Origin: Denitromonas halophila
GTDB taxonomy: Bacteria; Pseudomonadota; Gammaproteobacteria; Burkholderiales; Rhodocyclaceae
Direction: 5' to 3'
Length of the DNA: 64,000 bases
Assembly (NCBI RefSeq): GCF_007625155.1
Contig: NZ_VMNK01000013.1
Span: forward strand, 1-64,000
This document shows, in pieces, positions 25,107 to 33,181 of the stretch; positions within the stretch are counted from its first letter, which is position 1; every line of letters begins with the position of its first letter. The translations under genes were made by a program, and so were the position numbers. The notes beneath the pieces are model-generated. The model was given only the letters and a program-made list of their open reading frames with translations, ran no database searches and was not told the DNA's origin.

Positions 25107-25898
25107 ATGGATCTCGGCTTGGCGAACAAGGTAGCGGTGGTACTTGCAGGAAGCGCCGGCATAGGGCGCGGCATAGCCACGATCCTTGCGGAAGAAGGTT
25201 GTCGTCTGGCGATCTGCGCCAGGGATGAGACGCGGTTGGCGCAGACTGCGGAGGAGATCCGCGCGCATACCGGTGTCGAGGTGTTGGCGCTCCCGGCGGA
25301 TGTTCGTGATGCTGGATCGCTGAACGGCTTCTTCGATGCGGTTTTCGAGGCCTACGGTCGCGTCGATATCCTCATCAACAACACGGGCGGGCCGCCGGTC
25401 GGAAAGTGCCTGGCCTTGCCGGATGAAGACTATGAGGCAGCATTCCAGCTGGTGCTCATGAGCAAGATCCGGGCATGTCGTCGTGTGGTTCCCTCGATGG
25501 CGGAGCACGGGTGGGGGCGAATCATCAACGTCGAAAGCACCAGCGTGAAAAGCGCGCTGGAGAACATGGTGCTGTCCAACGCCTTTCGCAGTGCCGCGAC
25601 GGCTTTTGCGAAAACGCTGTCGATGGAACACGCGCGCGAAGGCATCAGGGTTCATACCCTGCTGTCGGGCCCGTTCATGACGAACCGCGTCAACGAACTC
25701 GGGGAAGCGGCCGCTCAACAGCGCGGAATTTCCTTTGATGCGTGGCGTGCCGAGGCAGAGGCGGGGACCGCTCTCGGTCGTTTTGGCGACCCACTGGAGT
25801 ACGGTGCGCTGGCCGCCTTTCTGGCCAGTGACCGGTCGACCTATATGAACGGAACATGCATTGCCATCGATGGTGGGGCACTGAAGACCGTTACCTAG
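25107..25898 (+). CDS. SDR-family oxidoreductase lacking the usual Tyr-Lys pair
   Basis: This 263-residue classical-length short-chain dehydrogenase has a cofactor site (VVLAGSAGIGRGIATILAEEG), an altered NNAG element (INNTGGPPVG), and the late IDGGALKT close. The expected YxxxK is replaced by S157-N-A-F-R161 in VLSNAFRSAATAF. A subset of FabG-like proteins carries a comparable SNxxR pattern, so this is a recognised but poorly understood variant. It sits between the divergent NeuB gene and the CMP-sugar synthetase, so it probably belongs to that pathway. The ATG at 25107 has GGAG at 25098-25101. Confidence 0.8.
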   Translation: MDLGLANKVAVVLAGSAGIGRGIATILAEEGCRLAICARDETRLAQTAEEIRAHTGVEVLALPADVRDAGSLNGFFDAVFEAYGRVDILINNTGGPPVGKCLALPDEDYEAAFQLVLMSKIRACRRVVPSMAEHGWGRIINVESTSVKSALENMVLSNAFRSAATAFAKTLSMEHAREGIRVHTLLSGPFMTNRVNELGEAAAQQRGISFDAWRAEAEAGTALGRFGDPLEYGALAAFLASDRSTYMNGTCIAIDGGALKTVT

Positions 25899-25911
25899 AG
25901 GGGCACTTTCG

Positions 25912-26601
25912 ATGAAACTTGCGGTGATTCCGGCCAGGGGTGGCAGTAAGCGCATCCCAGGTAAAAACATCATTCCTTTCTGCGGTCGGCCGATGATCGC
26001 CTACGCCCTTGAGGCGGTCGAGAGCTCGGGGTTATTCGACAAGATTCATGTCTCCACAGACTCTGAAGAAATCCGGGACGTTGTCAGCAAACTCGGTTTC
26101 GAGGTGGACTTCCTGCGCGATCCGGCATTGGCCGATGATTTTACCGGGCTGGTTCCGGTGTTGCGTTGGGTAGTCGATGAGTATCGGAAGCGCGGGCAGG
26201 TTTATTCTCAGGTCTGTTGCATGATGCCCAATGCGCCGCTGGTGCGCAGCGCCGATGTCGTTGAGGCCTTCGATACCTTTGAGCGCTTCTCCGGCAAGCA
26301 CCCGCTGCTGGTTTACGCCCGTTATCCTGTGCCGGTCGAGTGGGCGTTTCGTCGCGACGAGGCTGGAATGATGACAGCCGTATCTCCGGACAGCCTGCTG
26401 ATTCGTTCGCAGGATCTGGCGCATGCCTACTATGAGTGCGGACCTTTCAATTTGTGGCGCACCGAGCACCTGCAGCAAGACAACCCGCTCACCGGCAAGG
26501 TGCTGTCCTACATCATGCCCACAGAGAGAGCGATCGATATTGATACACCGGACGATCTGGCCTACGCAGAGCGCCTGTACCGTCTCATGGCGGAAACCTG
26601 A
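25912..26601 (+). CDS. pseF: CMP-nonulosonic acid synthetase (PseF / acylneuraminate cytidylyltransferase family)
   Basis: This 229-residue enzyme activates a nonulosonic acid with CTP to give the CMP-sugar donor. Diagnostic motifs are IPARGGSKRIPGKNI at the N-terminus (CTP binding), STDSEEI, and CCMMPNAPLVRSADVVEAF; the C-terminus has RAIDIDTPDDLAYAE with metal-binding Asp. The closest fit is PseF (CMP-pseudaminic acid synthetase). Because two NeuB-type synthases are present, it may serve the pseudaminic pathway, the divergent pathway, or both. GAGGGGCACTTTCG precedes the ATG. Confidence 0.85.
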   Translation: MKLAVIPARGGSKRIPGKNIIPFCGRPMIAYALEAVESSGLFDKIHVSTDSEEIRDVVSKLGFEVDFLRDPALADDFTGLVPVLRWVVDEYRKRGQVYSQVCCMMPNAPLVRSADVVEAFDTFERFSGKHPLLVYARYPVPVEWAFRRDEAGMMTAVSPDSLLIRSQDLAHAYYECGPFNLWRTEHLQQDNPLTGKVLSYIMPTERAIDIDTPDDLAYAERLYRLMAET

Positions 26602-26636
26602 CCGAACCCCGGGGCCACTTTAGATAGGCAATTCAC

Positions 26637-27923
26637 ATGCGGACATATCACAACTCCGAAAAGCTCCTTGAGCGTGCCCTGCGAACGATTCCGCTGGGCA
26701 GTCAGACGTTCAGCAAGAGCAAGACGCAGTACCCGCTCGGGGTCTCGCCGCTTTTCATCGAGCGGGGCGTCGGCTCCAGAGTCTGGGATGCCGACGGCAA
26801 CGAGTACGTGGACTTCATCAATAGCCTGGCGGCCATCACCCTGGGTTACCAGGACCCGGATGTCGACTCGGCGGTGGCGGAGCAACTCAGGAGCGGTGTG
26901 GTTTTCTCCTTGCCGCACCCGATTGAAATGAAAGTCGCCGAGAAGATCGTCGATCTCGTGCCATGCGCTGAAATGGTTCGTTTTGGCAAGAACGGTTCAG
27001 ATGCCACGTCGGGGGCTATCCGGCTTGCGCGGGCCTTCACCAACCGTGACCACGTTGCCGTATGCGGGTATCACGGCTGGCAGGACTGGTACATCGGCAG
27101 TACTGCTCGAAACCGGGGTGTTCCTGCCGCGACCCGGGCGCTGACCCATACCTGGAATTACAACGACATCGCGAGTCTCGAGAAGCTGTTCCAGGCGTTT
27201 CCACAAGAGATTGCGGCCGTGATACTCGAACCGATGAACCTCTTCGAGCCGCAGCCGGGGTTCTTGCAGGCGGTCAAGGATCTGGCGCACAAGCATGGCT
27301 CCCTGCTGATTTTCGACGAGACGGTCACGGGGTTTCGTTACGCCATCGGCGGCGCGCAGCAGCTATTCGGGGTGACGCCAGATCTCGCCACCTTCGGCAA
27401 GGGCGTGGCGAATGGTTACCCGGTTTCGGTGGTCGCTGGCCGAGCAGACGTGATGCGGCTCATGGAGGAGATCTTCTTCTCCTTCACCTTCGGTGGCGAA
27501 GCCCTCTCGCTTGCGGCTGCCCTCGCGACAATGACGAAGCTCGAGCGCGAACCGGTCATCGAGACGATCTACCGTCAGGGGCGCACGATCATCGAGCAAC
27601 TCCAGTCGATCATTGCCGCCGCCGATGCCACCGATTTTCTCGGCGTTGCTGGCAATCCCTCGTGGAGCTTCTTCACGATTAAGGATTGTGGCAACTACAC
27701 GATGTGGCAGATCAAGACCCTGTTTCTGCAGGAGATGTTTGCGCGCGGCCTTCTTACGATCGGCACACATAACATGAGTTACAGCCACTCCGATGAAGAT
27801 ATCCGGCAACTCCTGCAAGCCTACCGCGAAGTGGTGCCGATGCTTGCCGAGGTGGTTCGGCGCGGTACGCTCGAGTCGGCGCTCCGCTGCGAGCCGCTTG
27901 AGCCCTTGTTCAAGGTTCGCTGA
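26637..27923 (+). CDS. Class III PLP aminotransferase (glutamate-1-semialdehyde aminomutase-like)
   Basis: This 428-residue fold-type I enzyme resembles glutamate-1-semialdehyde 2,1-aminomutase. It has VWDADGNEYVDFINSLAAITLGY, VRFGKNGSDATSGAIRLARAF and AVILEPMN, then LLIFDETVTGFR, with the PLP-binding Lys255 in FGKGVANGYPVS. The genuine HemL for tetrapyrrole synthesis is normally encoded elsewhere and lacks this context. Here it is between pseF and pseG, so an amino-sugar or side-chain modification is more plausible. Related enzymes are found in several surface-glycan loci. The acceptor is unknown. Confidence 0.82.
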   Translation: MRTYHNSEKLLERALRTIPLGSQTFSKSKTQYPLGVSPLFIERGVGSRVWDADGNEYVDFINSLAAITLGYQDPDVDSAVAEQLRSGVVFSLPHPIEMKVAEKIVDLVPCAEMVRFGKNGSDATSGAIRLARAFTNRDHVAVCGYHGWQDWYIGSTARNRGVPAATRALTHTWNYNDIASLEKLFQAFPQEIAAVILEPMNLFEPQPGFLQAVKDLAHKHGSLLIFDETVTGFRYAIGGAQQLFGVTPDLATFGKGVANGYPVSVVAGRADVMRLMEEIFFSFTFGGEALSLAAALATMTKLEREPVIETIYRQGRTIIEQLQSIIAAADATDFLGVAGNPSWSFFTIKDCGNYTMWQIKTLFLQEMFARGLLTIGTHNMSYSHSDEDIRQLLQAYREVVPMLAEVVRRGTLESALRCEPLEPLFKVR

Positions 27924-27938
27924 GCTCGGCGTACGTTC

Positions 27939-28985
27939 GTGAATATCGTCATTCGAGCAGATTCGTCGGTCGAGATCGGCAGTGGGCACGTCATGCGGTG
28001 CCTGACGTTGGCGGACCGACTACGTGAAAGCGGGGCCCAGGTCGCCTTTCTGTGCGCTGATCTGCCGGGCGCGATGCTCGATCTGATTCGCGCCAGAGGA
28101 TACCGGTACCGGAGGTTGTCATCCTCAGTCGCGGGTGACTGGGCCATTGATGCAGAAGAGAGTATCGCTGCTGCAGCCGATCTTGTGCCGGGTATCGTGG
28201 ACTGGGTAATCGTCGATCACTACCATATCGATTACCGTTGGGAAGAAATGCTCCGCTTGGGTTGTTCTCGTTTGATGGTGATCGATGATATTGCAAATCG
28301 TCGGCATTCATGTGACCTGCTTCTCGATCAGAACTACGATGATCAACTGCGCTACCGAAATCTGGTTCCCGTACATTGTAAGTGCCTGCTTGGCCCGACG
28401 TATGCGCTCCTCCGGACTGAATATGGCGCCTACCGGGCGGCGGAGGAAGTCAGAAATCGACCACTGCGCCGGGCGTTCGTTTTCTTCGGCGGTTCAGATC
28501 CTGCTGATTTGACCGGGATGGCGATCAAGGCCTTGTCAGAACCGACACTCGTCGATCTAGCCGTCGATGTAGTGATCGGTGCAAATTATAGCCACCGGGA
28601 TGCCTTGGTTAAGTTGGCTGCTGCTAGGGGTAACACGACAATTCACAATCCGCGCCCGCATCTGGCTGACTTAATGGCTGAAGCCGACATAGCGATCGGC
28701 GCGGGGGGCGTGACCAATTGGGAGCGCATGACCGTGGGCCTGCCAAGCGTCGTTATCGCCATTGCAGACAATCAGGTTCCGATTTCGGAACAGCTGCATG
28801 GGATGGGGGCGATTCGTTATCTGGGTAAGGCTGAGCATGTATCTGAAGGGAGCGTCAGAAACGCCTTGATGGAAGAAGTGAACGAGATGAAGTATCTGGC
28901 GCGGATAGCACCGGCTATGGCCACGTGTGATGGGCGAGGGGTAGGCCGGGTGTTCGATGCAATCAGTTCGTTCGAATGTGAATAA
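27939..28985 (+). CDS. pseG: UDP-2,4-diacetamido-2,4,6-trideoxy-beta-L-altropyranose hydrolase PseG
   Basis: PseG removes UDP to release the sugar that PseI condenses with PEP. This 348-residue GT-B-like hydrolase has the N-terminal G14-SGHVMRC loop with catalytic His17, IVDHYHIDYRWE, and LLDQNYDDQLRYR; its C-terminal half holds GAGGVTNWERMTVGLPSVVIAIADNQ. Length is typical of PseG. It starts with GTG 27939, 15 bases after the aminotransferase. Its base composition seems slightly lower in GC than neighbours, from about 28.2 kb onward. Confidence 0.9.
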   Translation: MNIVIRADSSVEIGSGHVMRCLTLADRLRESGAQVAFLCADLPGAMLDLIRARGYRYRRLSSSVAGDWAIDAEESIAAAADLVPGIVDWVIVDHYHIDYRWEEMLRLGCSRLMVIDDIANRRHSCDLLLDQNYDDQLRYRNLVPVHCKCLLGPTYALLRTEYGAYRAAEEVRNRPLRRAFVFFGGSDPADLTGMAIKALSEPTLVDLAVDVVIGANYSHRDALVKLAAARGNTTIHNPRPHLADLMAEADIAIGAGGVTNWERMTVGLPSVVIAIADNQVPISEQLHGMGAIRYLGKAEHVSEGSVRNALMEEVNEMKYLARIAPAMATCDGRGVGRVFDAISSFECE

Positions 28986-28998
28986 TCTTGAGGTAACA

Positions 28999-29892
28999 AT
29001 GAGTATCCAATACGAGAAACTGCAGACACCTGAGGGCTATGTGACGACCACGCCGCAGCCAACACCGGAGCAGTTGAGTCGGTTCTATGCCGAGACGTAT
29101 TACCAAGCGCCGCAGTCCAGTACGTATCAGGTGTCGTATGACGAGTTGGAATTGAATTACAAGAAAATGAAATGCGACGCCACGATGCAGGCGTTGAGCG
29201 GCTATTGCCCGGAGGAAGGGAGCTCCTTTCTCGATATTGGCGCCGGTGAAGGTTTTCTCCTGAACGCTGCACATCAACGTGGCTTCGATGTCACTGGATT
29301 AGATTTTTCGGCCTACGGTGTCGCAAAGTTCTTCCCGGAATTGTCGAGCAGGCATGTTGCCGGAGATGTGTTCGCAAGCCTCAGGGAATTTGTCGCGCAG
29401 GGTCGGAAATACGACGTATGCACTTCGACTAACGTTCTGGAGCACGTCATCGATCCGGATATGTTCCTCGGTCTCGTAAAAAAGGTTATGGGGCCGAATG
29501 CCGTTTTCGCGCTGACCGTCCCGAACGACTTCTCTGACATCCAGCGGCTTGCGGTGGAGGAGGGCATGATCGACCGCGAGTTTTGGTTCGTTCCTCCGCA
29601 TCATTTGCAGTATTTCAATACCGACAATCTCGTGCCCTATTTAGTTAAAAATGGCTTCGAGGTCGTCGACGCCTTTTCCGATTTCCCCGTCGACCTTTAC
29701 CTACTGCACTCCGAGTCTAATTACATCATGAAGCCAGCCAGTGGTCGTGACGCGAATCGTGCACGCATGCACCACGACCTGATGATCGTCCGGAAATATG
29801 GACTCGATCGCTACTTGGATTACTACCGGGCAATGTTTAAGGTAGGAATTGGACGGGATATAAACGTCATCGTCCGGTTGGCTGGGGACTGA
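28999..29892 (+). CDS. Class I SAM-dependent methyltransferase
   Basis: This 297-residue protein has the SAM-binding motif SSFLDIGAGEGFLLNAAHQRGF (motif I, about residues 75-96), motif II GLDFSAYGVAKF, and TSTNVLEHVIDPDMFL, all typical of sugar or small-molecule methyltransferases. The C-terminal part (WFVPPHHLQYFNTDNL) is often seen in methyltransferases of surface-glycan loci. The ATG at 28999 has GAGG at about 28990. It follows pseG closely and precedes a metallophosphoesterase by five bases. It probably methylates the nonulosonic acid or a substituent. Confidence 0.82.
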   Translation: MSIQYEKLQTPEGYVTTTPQPTPEQLSRFYAETYYQAPQSSTYQVSYDELELNYKKMKCDATMQALSGYCPEEGSSFLDIGAGEGFLLNAAHQRGFDVTGLDFSAYGVAKFFPELSSRHVAGDVFASLREFVAQGRKYDVCTSTNVLEHVIDPDMFLGLVKKVMGPNAVFALTVPNDFSDIQRLAVEEGMIDREFWFVPPHHLQYFNTDNLVPYLVKNGFEVVDAFSDFPVDLYLLHSESNYIMKPASGRDANRARMHHDLMIVRKYGLDRYLDYYRAMFKVGIGRDINVIVRLAGD

Positions 29893-29897
29893 TCGTT

Positions 29898-30599
29898 GTG
29901 AAGCTGGGTATCCTCAGCGACATCCACGGCAATTGTGGCGCCTTGCAGGCGGTCCTCGATGTGGCCTTTGCTGTTGGCGTTGAGCGCCTTTTGGTTGGTG
30001 GCGATTTGGTTGGCTATTACTTTTCCCCAAAAGCAGTCCTCGATTTACTTCAGCCGTGGCAGAAAGACATGGTGCGCGGCAATCATGAGGAAATGTTGCA
30101 TCGATCGCGTTTTGATCCGGAGTTTCTTTTGATGGTGGGGCGACGTTACGGATCGGGGATTGATGAGGCGATCGAGCAGTTATCTATTTCGGAAATCGAT
30201 ACGTTGTGCGGCCTGCCGCACCCTCTGCCGCTCGAATTCGATGGTCGAAAAATTCTGTTGTGCCATGGTGCGCCTCACGATGTCGACTGTTATGTGTATC
30301 CGGACAGCGATCTTGCCGCGCTTGATGCGGCGGCTTTGACTGAATTCGATCTCGTGGTGACCGGACATACCCACTATCCGATGCGGCGAGTTCTTGGAGA
30401 GAAGACGTTACTCGTCAATCCGGGCTCGGTGGGCCAGCCGCGCGACCGTCGGCCGGGGGCGCATTGGGCGCTTTACGATACTGCGAGCGGGGACGTGTCG
30501 TTTCACTGCGAGCGTTATGATTACGCTCCGCTTCAGGCGGAGGCACGAAGACGGCATCCGGAGTTGCCTTACTTGGCAGACGTATTGGGACGTACATGA
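29898..30599 (+). CDS. YfcE/MJ0936-like metallophosphoesterase
   Basis: This 233-residue calcineurin-like phosphoesterase has the metal-binding signatures SDIHGN (about 7-12), GGDLVGYY, VRGNHEE and TGHTHYPM, plus NPGSVGQPRD, all in order. It should hydrolyse a phosphomonoester or diester with two metal ions in the cytoplasm. Such genes are not usual in nonulosonic acid loci, so it may dephosphorylate a sugar or carrier intermediate. It starts with GTG 29898 and overlaps the ATP-grasp gene by four bases. Confidence 0.85.
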   Translation: MKLGILSDIHGNCGALQAVLDVAFAVGVERLLVGGDLVGYYFSPKAVLDLLQPWQKDMVRGNHEEMLHRSRFDPEFLLMVGRRYGSGIDEAIEQLSISEIDTLCGLPHPLPLEFDGRKILLCHGAPHDVDCYVYPDSDLAALDAAALTEFDLVVTGHTHYPMRRVLGEKTLLVNPGSVGQPRDRRPGAHWALYDTASGDVSFHCERYDYAPLQAEARRRHPELPYLADVLGRT

Positions 30600-31543
30600 A
30601 ATCCATCTTGATTACCGGCATCGGGGGCGATATTGCCCAAGGCGTTGCGACAATACTTAGGTCGCAATGGCCTGCGTGTCGGCTGTATGGCACGGATACG
30701 CACGAGCAGCATGGTGGGCGTCTGTTCGTCGACGAGTTTTTCATCTTGCCGGCGGCAAGCGATCCGGGCTATGTCGGCGCAGTGCGAAACCTGCTTGAAT
30801 CTCGCCAGATCGACGTGCTTTTGCCGATGTCGGAGCCGGAACTGGCTGTTCTCGGCGGGCTGCTGGAAGAGCTCGGGCCGTCGCGTTGCGTGGCGGCCGG
30901 TGCGTCCGTGGTGTCAGCTGGGCTCGATAAGTTGGCGACGGTCGAGGCGATGCGACGCTTTGGTTTGCCGGCGCCCTGGACGCTCGCCGTGAGCGACGGG
31001 GCGCCCCGTTCTTATCCGTGTATTCTAAAGAGCCGCTTCGGCTCCGGTTCACGGGCGGTATTCGTTGTTCGTGACGCGGCTGAAGCGACGTATCTGGCCC
31101 AACGCCATCCCGAGGCGATTTATCAGGAGCTGCTTGAGCCCGCCGACCGCGAAATTACCTGTGCGGTCTATCGCACTCGCGACGGACGCACGACCAGCCT
31201 GCTGATGCTTCGGCGGCTGACCGGCGGATTCACCGGCTGGGCCCGGGTGATCGAGGATGCTGAAACGTCGCGTATGTGCGAGGTCTTGGCGGAAAAGCTG
31301 GACCTGCGAGGAAGCATGAACGTTCAGTTGCGTCTGACCGACCAGGGGCCGAGGGTGTTCGAGATCAATCCCCGGTTCTCATCGACGGTGCTGATGCGGC
31401 ATCGACTGGGTTTCACCGATGTCGTCTGGGCGTTCGAGGAGCTTCAGGGAAATAGCATCCGTTTTCCGGCAATTGCTGCGGGCCAGGTGATGGTGCGTAT
31501 TCAGGACGCGGTTGTCGTCAAGGATTCGGGATTGGGAGCATGA
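30596..31543 (+). CDS. ATP-grasp enzyme (carbamoyl-phosphate synthase large-subunit-like)
   Basis: This 315-residue protein has an N-terminal pre-ATP-grasp fold (SILITGIGGDIAQGVATILR) followed by an ATP-grasp domain: CILKSRFGSGSRAVFVV (ATP-binding lysine), YQELLEP, and GPRVFEINPRFSSTVLMRH with the metal-binding Glu-Asn. ATP-grasp ligases form an acyl phosphate and join it to an amine, thiol or other group. In this context it may attach an amino acid or carboxylate to the nonulosonic acid. It overlaps both neighbours by four bases, so translation is coupled to pseI. Confidence 0.85.
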   Translation: MKSILITGIGGDIAQGVATILRSQWPACRLYGTDTHEQHGGRLFVDEFFILPAASDPGYVGAVRNLLESRQIDVLLPMSEPELAVLGGLLEELGPSRCVAAGASVVSAGLDKLATVEAMRRFGLPAPWTLAVSDGAPRSYPCILKSRFGSGSRAVFVVRDAAEATYLAQRHPEAIYQELLEPADREITCAVYRTRDGRTTSLLMLRRLTGGFTGWARVIEDAETSRMCEVLAEKLDLRGSMNVQLRLTDQGPRVFEINPRFSSTVLMRHRLGFTDVVWAFEELQGNSIRFPAIAAGQVMVRIQDAVVVKDSGLGA

Positions 31544-32592
31544 GCATGATCAGTATTGCAGGGCGCAGGATTGGCCTGGGCGAGAGCCCGTTCATCATTG
31601 CGGAGATGTCCGGCAACCACAATCAGTCCCTGGACAGGGCGCTGGAGATTGTCGATGCGGCAGCGAAGGCGGGGGCGCACGGGCTCAAGATCCAGACTTA
31701 TACCCCCGATACGATGACGATCGATCTGGATGAGCGCGAGTTTCATATTTCCGACAGCAAGAGCCTCTGGGCGGGGACGTCCTTGTACAAGCTCTATGGC
31801 GAGGCGTATACGCCGTGGGAGTGGCACAAGCCGATTTTCGATCGTGCCCGTGAACTCGGCATGATCCCGTTCAGCTCGCCGTTCGACGAGACGGCGGTCG
31901 ATTTTCTGGAATCGCTGAACGTCCCCTGCTACAAGATCGCTTCGTTTGAAAACACTGATGTTCAACTGATCAGGCGCGTCGCCGCGACCGGCAAGCCGCT
32001 GATCATTTCAACGGGGATGGCGACCGCCGCCGAACTCGATGAGAGCGTACGGGCGGCGCGCGAAGCGGGCTGCCGCGATCTGATCCTGCTCAAGTGTACA
32101 AGCACGTATCCGGCAACAGCGGAGAACACGAATATTCGGACGATTCCGCATATGCGCGAGCTGTTTGGCTGCGAGGTGGGGCTGTCGGACCATACGATGG
32201 GTTCCGGGGTGTCCGTGGCCAGCGTCGCCCTTGGGGCCACGGTCATCGAGAAGCACTTCACCCTGTGTCGCGCGGACGGCGGCGTCGACAGCGCCTTTTC
32301 CTTGGAGCCGGCCGAACTGACCGACCTGGTGGAAGCCACGGAGCGCGCCTGGCAGGCGCTTGGCAGCGTGAGTTACGGCCCCACGGAAGCGGAGCGCAAA
32401 TCGCTTCAGTATCGCCGCTCGCTGTATGTCGTTGAAGCCGTGACGGCCGGACAGGTGCTGACGCGCGAAAATGTCCGCGCCATTCGCCCGGGACTCGGGT
32501 TGCCGACAAAGTACTTCGATGTGGTCGTTGGCAAGCGGGTCGCGCGGGATGTGGCGCGCGGCACGGCGCTGACTTGGGATCTGATTGAATGA
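31540..32592 (+). CDS. pseI: Pseudaminic acid synthase PseI
   Basis: PseI condenses PEP with 2,4-diacetamido-2,4,6-trideoxy-L-altrose to form pseudaminic acid. This 350-residue NeuB-family protein has FIIAEMSGNHNQSLDRALEI near the start, GLKIQTYTPDTMTID, IPFSSPFDETAVDFL, and ISTGMATAAELD. KCTSTYPA, GLSDHTMG, EKHFTL and the C-terminal SAF domain (SLYVVEAVTAGQVLTRENVRAIRPG) complete the pattern. NHNQ and TPDTMT are typical of PseI rather than sialic acid synthase. It overlaps the ATP-grasp gene and the GNAT gene by four bases each. Confidence 0.93.
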   Translation: MSMISIAGRRIGLGESPFIIAEMSGNHNQSLDRALEIVDAAAKAGAHGLKIQTYTPDTMTIDLDEREFHISDSKSLWAGTSLYKLYGEAYTPWEWHKPIFDRARELGMIPFSSPFDETAVDFLESLNVPCYKIASFENTDVQLIRRVAATGKPLIISTGMATAAELDESVRAAREAGCRDLILLKCTSTYPATAENTNIRTIPHMRELFGCEVGLSDHTMGSGVSVASVALGATVIEKHFTLCRADGGVDSAFSLEPAELTDLVEATERAWQALGSVSYGPTEAERKSLQYRRSLYVVEAVTAGQVLTRENVRAIRPGLGLPTKYFDVVVGKRVARDVARGTALTWDLIE

Positions 32593-33122
32593 ATCCGGAG
32601 CTGGCTTTGCCGATCAATGGCGGATTCCTTCGCCCATTGGTTGAGGCGGACGTCCATCAAGGCTATGTTGACGGCCTGAACGATCCCTTGGTGAATCGCT
32701 TTCTGGATGGCGTCAAGGCATCCGTGCAGACGGCCGGGTCGGTGTGCGATTTCGTCGCTGCTGATCGCCTGTCGCCCTCATCCGTGCTGTGGGGCGTCTG
32801 GACGGATGAAAGCCCCCGTCATGTGGGGACGGTCAGACTGCACGGCATCGAGCGCCGGCATGGTACGGCGCATATCGGCATCTGCCTCTTCGACCAGCGT
32901 TGCTGGGGGCGGGGCCTCGGTTCTGCCGCCATTGCGGCGGCAACGCGCTGGGCGATTGATGCGCTCGGACTGCGATGGATTGAAGCCGGCGCCTACGAGG
33001 CCAACCTGGCCTCGCAGCGTGCTTTTCTGTCCGCCGGTTATGTGGAGGTGTTCGACATTCCCGGCAAGTACCTTCTCGAAGGTGTTCCCACAACGGTGAA
33101 AGTCTACGCCGCTCGTGCCTGA
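32589..33122 (+). CDS. GNAT-family N-acetyltransferase, PseH candidate
   Basis: This 177-residue acetyltransferase has the GNAT acetyl-CoA pyrophosphate loop CWGRGLGSAAIAAATRWAID (about 102-121) and the C-terminal GAYEANLASQRAFLSAGYVEV. It has the size and position expected for PseH, which acetylates the 4-amino group before PseG acts, but generic GNAT motifs cannot prove substrate. It overlaps pseI by four bases, supporting membership in the pathway. Confidence 0.8.
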   Translation: MNPELALPINGGFLRPLVEADVHQGYVDGLNDPLVNRFLDGVKASVQTAGSVCDFVAADRLSPSSVLWGVWTDESPRHVGTVRLHGIERRHGTAHIGICLFDQRCWGRGLGSAAIAAATRWAIDALGLRWIEAGAYEANLASQRAFLSAGYVEVFDIPGKYLLEGVPTTVKVYAARA

Positions 33123-33181
33123 TTCTGGGTGCGCACGAAAAATTACTTTTTGTGCCGGCCCTGCGTGTGAATTCCATTCCT

